Shown here in pieces: positions 7,094 through 12,207 of a DNA stretch of 12,207 nt. The stretch's first letter is position 1. Each line of letters starts with the position of its first letter. Under the pieces are notes generated by a model that was not told the DNA's origin, made no database searches, and saw nothing but the letters and a program-made list of their open reading frames with translations. Origin of the DNA: an uncultured Prevotella sp. Lineage in GTDB: Bacteria > Bacteroidota > Bacteroidia > Bacteroidales > Bacteroidaceae. The position numbers and the translations under genes are program-made. The stretch spans positions 1-12,207 of the forward strand of contig CALNBT010000066.1 of the NCBI GenBank assembly GCA_937874345.1. Reading direction: 5' to 3'.

Positions 7094-8209
7094 ATGAAAA
7101 AAATCAGTCTATTTATACTAATCCTCTTTGCAGTCTGGACCGGATATTCATGTAGCGACAAGAAGGTAGATAACACCCGGTCAAAAAACAAAGGTCTGCT
7201 TGAAATAACACCCGATCAGTTCAAAGCCGGAAGGATGGCCTTAGGAATATTGGGGCCAAAGATGTTCGAGAACCAAGTTGCCTGCAAAGGCCAAATCTCG
7301 GCACCGGCAAATGGCATGGCCAAGATTAGTACCCCAATTGCCGGAAAGGTGAACAGCATCTTGCATAAGACAGGTGATTATATCAATGCCGGACAGGTGA
7401 TAGCCACCATCTCTGGAAACGACTTCATGCAGCTACAGCAGAATTTCGCAGAAGCTTCTGCATCATATGCCAAGGCGAAGGTTGATTTCAAACGTGCTCA
7501 ATCGTTGTGGGATGAAAAGATTGGAGCCGAGAAAGATTACCTCGCGGCTAAAAGCATTTTTCAAAGTACCTTTGCCAGCTATCAATCGTTGAAATCGCGT
7601 ATCGAAGTGCTACATCTCAACCCGACAAAGATAGAAAACGGACAGATGTATACCTCTTTCCCGGTAACTGCACCCATCAGCGGATACATCACAAAAGTAA
7701 ATGCTGTCATCGGTCAGTTTCTGAATATGGAAAACGACATTGCCGAAATTGTCAACATCCATGCATTACAACTGACACTGAGTGTATTTGAGACGGACGT
7801 CAGAAAGCTGAAACCCGGTCAAAAGGCAACATTCGGAACAACTGGAACACGCAACAAAGAGATGCATGCCAGACTGACCAATATCGGCAAAACCGTTAAT
7901 CCTGAAACCAAGACCATCGATTGTATTGCCACGATTGACAAATCTGTTGGTATACCGTTGATCAATGACAGCTATGTAGAGGCATCGATTACAGTAGACC
8001 AAAAACAGGTAATGGCCTTGCCGGTTACCGCTGTTCAGCAACAGGGTAACGACAGTTTTGTATTTGTTGTCGAGAAAATGGATGGCCGAAACTACCTGCT
8101 TAAAAAGACACCTGTTGTGGTTGGTACAACCGAAAAGGGGTTGATAGAGATTAAAAGTGATCTACCAGACAAAGAGCTTGTTGTGAACGGTATCGAAAAT
8201 CTTCCATAA
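7094..8209 (+). CDS. Efflux RND periplasmic adaptor (membrane-fusion) lipoprotein
   Basis: This 371-residue HlyD/CusB/CzcB-type adaptor should bridge the RND pump and outer-membrane channel encoded just upstream (33-bp gap, same strand, one operon). A hydrophobic leader (ISLFILILFAVW) ends at GYSC, giving a probable lipid-anchored Cys20. The following SDKK has only one acidic residue, unlike the acidic surface-export signal of Bacteroidetes lipoproteins, so a periplasm-facing location is likely. The two lipoyl half-motifs are at about 76-108 (STPIAGKVNSILHKTGDYI) and 188-220 (FPVTAPISGYITKVNAVIG). They flank an alpha-hairpin (about 112-175). A beta-barrel region (about 225-300) and a membrane-proximal domain (about 305-370, ALPVTAV...FVFVVE) follow. 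The protein stops at VNGIENLP, somewhat short of the extra strand and tail many relatives carry after VVxxG. No His-rich metal-binding N-terminal extension is seen. The metal is unknown; the divalent-cation inference comes from the pump. Confidence 0.93.
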   Translation: MKKISLFILILFAVWTGYSCSDKKVDNTRSKNKGLLEITPDQFKAGRMALGILGPKMFENQVACKGQISAPANGMAKISTPIAGKVNSILHKTGDYINAGQVIATISGNDFMQLQQNFAEASASYAKAKVDFKRAQSLWDEKIGAEKDYLAAKSIFQSTFASYQSLKSRIEVLHLNPTKIENGQMYTSFPVTAPISGYITKVNAVIGQFLNMENDIAEIVNIHALQLTLSVFETDVRKLKPGQKATFGTTGTRNKEMHARLTNIGKTVNPETKTIDCIATIDKSVGIPLINDSYVEASITVDQKQVMALPVTAVQQQGNDSFVFVVEKMDGRNYLLKKTPVVVGTTEKGLIEIKSDLPDKELVVNGIENLP

Positions 8210-8270
8210 TGTTACCCAACGACTATTCACTCACATAAAAACAAGCTGGATACCTTTAACAATATGCACG

Positions 8271-8331
8271 GAATTGGGAGGCAAAATGCGTAATATTGTA
8301 TATCAATTTCATGCATTTTGCCTCCCAGTTT
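8271..8331. terminator. Long-loop perfect hairpin between convergent genes
   Basis: The left arm GGGAGGCAAAATGC (8276-8289) is exactly complementary to the right arm GCATTTTGCCTCCC (8313-8326). The pairing extends outward five more positions with G-U pairs (8271-8275 with 8327-8331). The loop is 23 nt and AT-rich. It lies 62 bp after the adaptor stop and 133 bp before the end of the convergent peptidase gene. Neither side carries a proper T tract, so it may be a non-canonical bidirectional terminator, an mRNA 3'-end stabiliser or a dispersed palindromic repeat. Confidence 0.45.
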
Positions 8332-8463
8332 GGTGTATATCGAAAAAACGATCTACCATTTTCAACTGAAAGCTTAGAAAGCTTCCTAGTATGCAAAGGT
8401 GTTAAACAGAATACATCCTCGCATTGCTCAGCAAGAAACTTTAGGAACCTATATCACAAAAAT

Positions 8464-10926
8464 CTACAACCGTTTTTCAGGATACATGGCATCCCACCAT
8501 GAAGCATCATCTTTCAGCCACTTGGCAAACCAGGCAAAGATGGTATTTTGCCATTTCTGTCTCTTTGCATAATCGAGGATATGATGATTTTGACCTTCAA
8601 CAACAACGAAAGCCGTTGGCCTTCCCAACAGCTTCAGTGCTGTGTACATCTGAATGCTCTCTCCTATAGGAACATTCGTATCAGCACTGCCATGCAAGAA
8701 GAGCAATGGTGTGTGAATCTTGTCTGCGTTGAAAAGAGGGCTCTGATTGACATACAGGTCCTTGCTGCTCCATGGATAGTTGTTGGCCATCGACACTTCA
8801 CTGTAGCTATAGCCCCAATACCCTTCGCCCCAATAGCTGGTATGGTCGCTGATACCGGCATGCGAGATGGCTGCGGCAAAGATATCTGTCTTGGTTTGCA
8901 GGTATTGCGTCATGAAACCTCCATACGATGCGCCGATACAGCCAATCTTCTTGCCGTCAACATAACTGTGATCGGTCGCAAATTTTTTGGTTCCCTCGAT
9001 AATATCTTCAGCCACTCCCTCACCGGCGGTGTTGACATGACGAGATGCAAACTCCTGACCAAAGCCGACAGCACCGCTGGGCTGAATAACATAGACTACA
9101 TATCCCTGTGAAGCATAAGCATGTTGTGGATAGCGGGTGTCAAAGTTTCGACTGGTAGGTGTACAACCTCCGTAGTAGTTTACGATGAGCGGATATTTTC
9201 TGCTTGCATCAAAATTCGCTGGTAAATAATAGCGGCCATAGATGGTATCACCTTTAGAATTCACAAAATTCCATTCCTTACACGCTCCCAACTTGATGCC
9301 CTTCAATGTTTCAATACTGGTATCTTCGATGAGTTTAGGCTTCTTGGAAGTTAATGAAATGGTATAGACGCGATCGGCATTAGATGCACTTTCGCCAACA
9401 AAAGCCATGAGTGGGAAAGATGTTGCAAATGACATATGCTTCACCAGATCCTCGGGTTGGTCGATTCGATCGATCTTTCCCGTTGTCACATCACATCGAA
9501 AAAGGTTGACTTCATCACGGTCCATCGCCATAAAATACAGTTTTCCATCAATCTTATTCCAATAAAAGTCTGTAGTACTCGGAGTAAAACTCCTGGTCAG
9601 TGGAGTAACCTTTCGGTCGGCAATGCGCATAGTGAACAACTGATAATCATACATATTTGGCGTTTTCCCGTCAGGGACATTCTTTCCAACACCTCCCAGC
9701 CCTTCGGGAGAGGCCATGATTACGAGTTCTTTTCCATCGGGAGAAAAGGCAGCATTCGACAAAAAGCCATCGTCTGTGACCAAAGTATCTGTCAACATCG
9801 TTGATAAATTCAATCGGTAGATTGAAAAAAGCGTTGTAGGACGCTTTGTCAGTCTATTGCGTTGCGTCATGATCAACACATTCTTCCCATCATTAGAAAT
9901 ATCAAGTAACGACAATTGATGATAGCCAAACGTTAAAGGCTGTGCAAGCCCCGTCTGAAAATCAATCTTGATCAGGCTATTCCGATCGCGCCATCCCGGC
10001 TGCCTGTCATCGGGTTCAATTACCTCATGTACATCAGCATCGTCTTTTGGGCCCTCGTTCTGTTTCATCAAAATAAGGAAATCTTCGGATGGAGAAATCA
10101 CAAAAGAGCCTTCTGGCAATTGATTAGCCAGTACTGTTTCTTGACCTTGTTTTACATCTACAGCCACTAAAGTACGGCCTTTATTTTCTTGACGGGTCAA
10201 ATAATATTTGCATGTCCGTGGCATCCAATGTATGGACTGTTGAACAGAAGCAATCACTCTTCCTGTTTTCAATTCCGAGACTTTCCACAAATCGGTTGAC
10301 TTTCCCCCTTTCTCTACCTGCCGATAGCCCGTAATCAGGTATTGTCCGTCAGGAGAAAGCTCGACAGTAGTAACCGATTTCCTGTCGGTCAAGTTGGTCA
10401 AGCCAAACAATCGTTCAGTCTCACCGACTGCCAGAACTTGTGATTGTTGAGCTTCTATTTGAATATCAAGACTATCGCGTTTATCTTTCGTTGAAAGATA
10501 CTTTACCACCACATCATAAGTACCTGGTGTAAACACCAACTGGTTGCCATCATTCTTTTGTCCATTCACAAAAAGCTGATAGTCGCTGAGCCCTTTTATC
10601 TTGATGTTTGCTTTGGCATAACCATTGGCAGTGATTCTAAATCCGGCTAAATTCAACGAATATGGTGCACTGGATAAAGGCAATTGCTGAGTGGAAATCT
10701 CACGACCATTTTCAACTTGTGTAAGATTCATGGGCATATCAAGCAGCGACTTGACACCAAATGGTTTATTGTTATTGTCCAGCGTATCGATCATCAACGG
10801 ACGTTGCAGTGCAAACGGACCGATATACTTCACTTTGTTGACGAAAATTGTTGAGCCAAAAACGGTAACAGAAGAAAATAATCCTGCTAGTAAAAGAATA
10901 TGATAAATGAAAGTTTTCTTATTCAT
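8464..10926 (-). CDS. Secreted S9-family serine peptidase (prolyl oligopeptidase/DPP-like)
   Basis: This 820-residue protein starts with a signal peptide (MNKKTFIYHILLLAGLFSSV, cleavage near 24-25). Residues about 26-165 form an extra beta-rich domain. Residues about 170-540 are repeated beta-blades typical of an S9 propeller, with SPDG twice (191-194 and 395-398). Residues about 550-805 are the alpha/beta-hydrolase. The catalytic triad is visible: Ser667 in GASYGG, Asp749 in LHGSADTNVP and His781 in EGQNHHI. Tyr585 in NYYGG is the probable oxyanion tyrosine. Family members cut short peptides, often after proline; this one's specificity is not readable, and I could not place a DPP-type Glu-Glu motif. 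There is no T9SS tail, so a periplasmic role in peptide scavenging is likely. The gene is single, convergent with the efflux operon. The ATG at 10924-10926 is chosen for the signal peptide it gives. It is longer than the roughly 700-residue relatives because of the N-terminal domain. Confidence 0.93.
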   Translation of the reverse strand: MNKKTFIYHILLLAGLFSSVTVFGSTIFVNKVKYIGPFALQRPLMIDTLDNNNKPFGVKSLLDMPMNLTQVENGREISTQQLPLSSAPYSLNLAGFRITANGYAKANIKIKGLSDYQLFVNGQKNDGNQLVFTPGTYDVVVKYLSTKDKRDSLDIQIEAQQSQVLAVGETERLFGLTNLTDRKSVTTVELSPDGQYLITGYRQVEKGGKSTDLWKVSELKTGRVIASVQQSIHWMPRTCKYYLTRQENKGRTLVAVDVKQGQETVLANQLPEGSFVISPSEDFLILMKQNEGPKDDADVHEVIEPDDRQPGWRDRNSLIKIDFQTGLAQPLTFGYHQLSLLDISNDGKNVLIMTQRNRLTKRPTTLFSIYRLNLSTMLTDTLVTDDGFLSNAAFSPDGKELVIMASPEGLGGVGKNVPDGKTPNMYDYQLFTMRIADRKVTPLTRSFTPSTTDFYWNKIDGKLYFMAMDRDEVNLFRCDVTTGKIDRIDQPEDLVKHMSFATSFPLMAFVGESASNADRVYTISLTSKKPKLIEDTSIETLKGIKLGACKEWNFVNSKGDTIYGRYYLPANFDASRKYPLIVNYYGGCTPTSRNFDTRYPQHAYASQGYVVYVIQPSGAVGFGQEFASRHVNTAGEGVAEDIIEGTKKFATDHSYVDGKKIGCIGASYGGFMTQYLQTKTDIFAAAISHAGISDHTSYWGEGYWGYSYSEVSMANNYPWSSKDLYVNQSPLFNADKIHTPLLFLHGSADTNVPIGESIQMYTALKLLGRPTAFVVVEGQNHHILDYAKRQKWQNTIFAWFAKWLKDDASWWDAMYPEKRL

Positions 10927-10999
10927 TATAAATGGAAAGATTTAATGGAATTGTGCATATTTGTATTTAGTTGCAACCTACAGCAATTCCTTTGGCTTT

Positions 11000-11007
11000 C
11001 AAATTTA
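11000..11007 (-). promoter_or_regulatory. Candidate -7 box (TAAATTTG) for the S9 peptidase gene
   Basis: Read on the minus strand this is TAAATTTG, an exact TAnnTTTG match, 73 bp before the peptidase ATG. It predicts a leader of about 60-70 nt. A TTTG lies further upstream at 11033-11036 (CAAA on the plus strand), but the gap is 25 bp, longer than the usual 19-21, so the -33 element is doubtful. Confidence 0.4.
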
Positions 11008-11172
11008 GAAAAAGATGTTGGCTGTTCACTTGCAAAAGTATATAAAAATATTGAAAATTGATTGTTTACAATGCCAAAAGCCTCATTGGAAATTGATTAT
11101 ATGATGATCTGCACGCTGACTTTTAGGAATGAATGATCGCATAAATCTTCAACAAAATAGGCATATCTCTAA

Positions 11173-11204
11173 CGAAGCCAACAGCGCGTTTGCTGTTGGC
11201 TTCG
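11173..11204 (-). terminator. 13-bp hairpin after the T9SS cargo gene, probable terminator
   Basis: A perfect stem pairs 11173-11185 (CGAAGCCAACAGC) with 11192-11204 (GCTGTTGGCTTCG), closing a 6-nt loop (GCGTTT). It is GC-rich against AT-rich surroundings and begins 27 bp beyond the cargo stop codon. No T tract follows on the minus strand, where the sequence reads TTAGAGATATGCC, so it is not a textbook intrinsic terminator. It could pause polymerase or protect the mRNA 3' end. Confidence 0.55.
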
Positions 11205-11231
11205 ACAAAGAGACATTTTCAAAGGAATAAT

Positions 11232-12207
11232 CTATCGGACTACTTTTTTGCCCTGTACAATGTAGATTCCTTTTGGTAACTGCTGCAAGTCAATTTGTTT
11301 GTTAACCATTTTAACAGCTGCAACTTTAATACCGTTGAGGTTATATACATCTACAACCTGATTATCTTTTTCAACGGCACTGAAATCAATCTTGGTTGGA
11401 GAGTCGACAATTGGCATGAACAAAGCCTTTGCTGAGGCAGAGAGTTTCGTTGTAAAGTAAGCTCTGAAGGGGTCTACTGTAGCAGTTGTAGCAGGAACGA
11501 ATTCTGTACCTATAGGATTCAAGACATATACATCGTTCAAGTTCTTCAATGTTGTTGTACCAATAAAGGTATAAGCATCTGTGCTGGCCACCAATTTGGC
11601 AGTCGTAGAAGCCTTGATGACCGCATTGTCTGCAGAGAAGACAATTGACTTATCCTTGAGAGCCTGAGGAACCGAAATCAAATACGGTACGTTAGCCAAT
11701 TGCTCATTGGTATAACCGAACTTGGCTTCTGTCTGTTCATCAGTCAAAGCAAATCTCATTAACCATAAATTACCGTTTTGGCCAGTGGCATCATTCCAAG
11801 ACAGACTTGTATTATTTGACGATATCTTCTGTGTTTGGAATGGTAGTACAACCGTTTCCCAAGAGAGTGCATCTGTTCCAGTAGAAACCGTCCTGGTATA
11901 ACTGATATGATTAGCCGTGAAATTGGTGGGGGAATAATAAGCTTTCCCATCAACCAAGTTAATACGCTGAGCCACATCACCCATGATGATATTGCTTGCT
12001 ACCAATCCATCGGCAACATACTGATTGTTATCGAAGAGATAGAGTGTGTTCTGATTTGCGTTAGGAATGATTCTACCGATACGACCTGAACCACGCAAAT
12101 CCACAGCTACCACATCTTCTGGCGTTCTGAAGGAAGTCGGTGCAAATGCATATCTGCTACCATCTGCATAATAGTAAACAATGCCACTATTGAGCTGTAC
12201 AATTCGA
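11232..12207 (-). CDS. T9SS-exported cell-surface protein, C-terminal part (partial)
   Basis: The frame is open to the right edge, so 324 residues of a longer protein are visible and the true start is outside the window; the GTG at 12113 is internal. Residues are numbered from the edge. The C-terminus (about 284-324) is a T9SS type A sorting domain: VVDVYNLNGIKV, a short strand, then LQQLPKGIYIVQGKKVVR. Such tails direct export through SprA and are removed or linked to surface glycolipid (A-LPS). Upstream is a beta-rich region with TPEDVVAVDLRG, NTLYLFDNN, ANHISYTRTVSTGTD, ETVVLPF and VDPFRAYF. I recall this pattern (SYTRTF...LPF...PFRAYF) near the C-termini of many Prevotella and Bacteroides surface proteins of unknown function, some BspA-like. 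No catalytic motif is visible, so the function is unknown. The gene is followed by the hairpin at 11173-11204. Confidence 0.88.
   Translation of the reverse strand, partial: RIVQLNSGIVYYYADGSRYAFAPTSFRTPEDVVAVDLRGSGRIGRIIPNANQNTLYLFDNNQYVADGLVASNIIMGDVAQRINLVDGKAYYSPTNFTANHISYTRTVSTGTDALSWETVVLPFQTQKISSNNTSLSWNDATGQNGNLWLMRFALTDEQTEAKFGYTNEQLANVPYLISVPQALKDKSIVFSADNAVIKASTTAKLVASTDAYTFIGTTTLKNLNDVYVLNPIGTEFVPATTATVDPFRAYFTTKLSASAKALFMPIVDSPTKIDFSAVEKDNQVVDVYNLNGIKVAAVKMVNKQIDLQQLPKGIYIVQGKKVVR

Larger units (their letters stand above)
10927..11231. other. Intergenic spacer between the S9 peptidase and the T9SS cargo gene
   Basis: This is 305 bp between two minus-strand genes, with no gene seen. 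It contains the 13-bp hairpin near the cargo gene's stop (11173-11204) and a promoter candidate for the peptidase (11000-11007), both listed separately. Their order, hairpin then promoter, suggests the two genes are transcribed independently. Confidence 0.6.

Noticed and set aside
8368..8384. Tandem GAAAGCTT repeat (two copies, 1-bp spacer)
   Set aside because: Too short and only two units; no link to neighbouring genes.
8548..9111. 187-codon plus-strand open frame
   Set aside because: Antisense to the catalytic domain of the S9 peptidase, whose triad motifs are intact on the minus strand.
11232..12113. Treating the T9SS protein as complete with a GTG start at 12113
   Set aside because: The same frame continues open with family-like sequence (YYYADGSRYAFAPTSF) to the window edge.

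Overview
The window reads as chromosomal DNA of an anaerobic Bacteroidales bacterium, most likely Prevotella-like. The evidence is a ruvA-sprA pair, a protein carrying a type IX secretion system (T9SS) type A C-terminal sorting domain, Bacteroidetes-style meso-diaminopimelate dehydrogenase, a metal-type RND pump fused to a TolC-like domain, an absence of clear Shine-Dalgarno sequences, and several TAnnTTTG (Bacteroidetes -7 type) promoter candidates. The genus is inference. I see no mobile element, CRISPR array, tRNA or rRNA.

Layout. (1) Positions 1-1022, minus strand: ruvA (Holliday junction branch migration) followed 37 bp later by the first 123 codons of sprA (the T9SS outer-membrane translocon), which runs off the left edge. 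(2) 1023-1493: a gene-free divergent spacer. (3) 1494-2399, plus: ddh, one-step synthesis of meso-DAP/lysine, followed by a convincing intrinsic terminator at 2526-2568. (4) 2714-8209, plus: a two-gene heavy-metal efflux operon. The first gene is a 1448-residue CzcA-type RND pump fused to a complete-looking TolC-like outer-membrane channel. The second is a lipoprotein membrane-fusion (adaptor) protein. Together they encode all three parts of a tripartite pump. (5) 8210-8463: a convergent spacer holding a strong long-loop hairpin. (6) 8464-10926, minus: a secreted S9-family (prolyl oligopeptidase/DPP-like) serine peptidase with an extra N-terminal beta-rich domain. (7) 10927-11231: a spacer with a promoter candidate and a 13-bp hairpin. 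(8) 11232-12207, minus: the C-terminal 324 residues of a cell-surface protein ending in a T9SS sorting domain.

How the genes relate. The two window edges are linked functionally: SprA at the left is the channel through which T9SS cargo such as the right-edge protein would leave the cell. The S9 peptidase has a signal peptide but no T9SS tail, so it probably stays periplasmic. The pump operon is self-contained, with no visible regulator. Its ion-path signature (DFG...DGA...VE) and acidic residues at the positions where CusA has methionines point to divalent cations (Zn/Co/Cd/Ni) rather than Cu(I)/Ag(I).

The most interesting observation is a signal-peptide-like segment buried at the RND/TolC junction of the fusion (residues about 1047-1069, ending AFA|Q). 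It suggests the polyprotein is cut into an inner-membrane pump and a separate outer-membrane channel. I found no clear evidence of an entirely undescribed system; the rest of the window looks like ordinary core genome.
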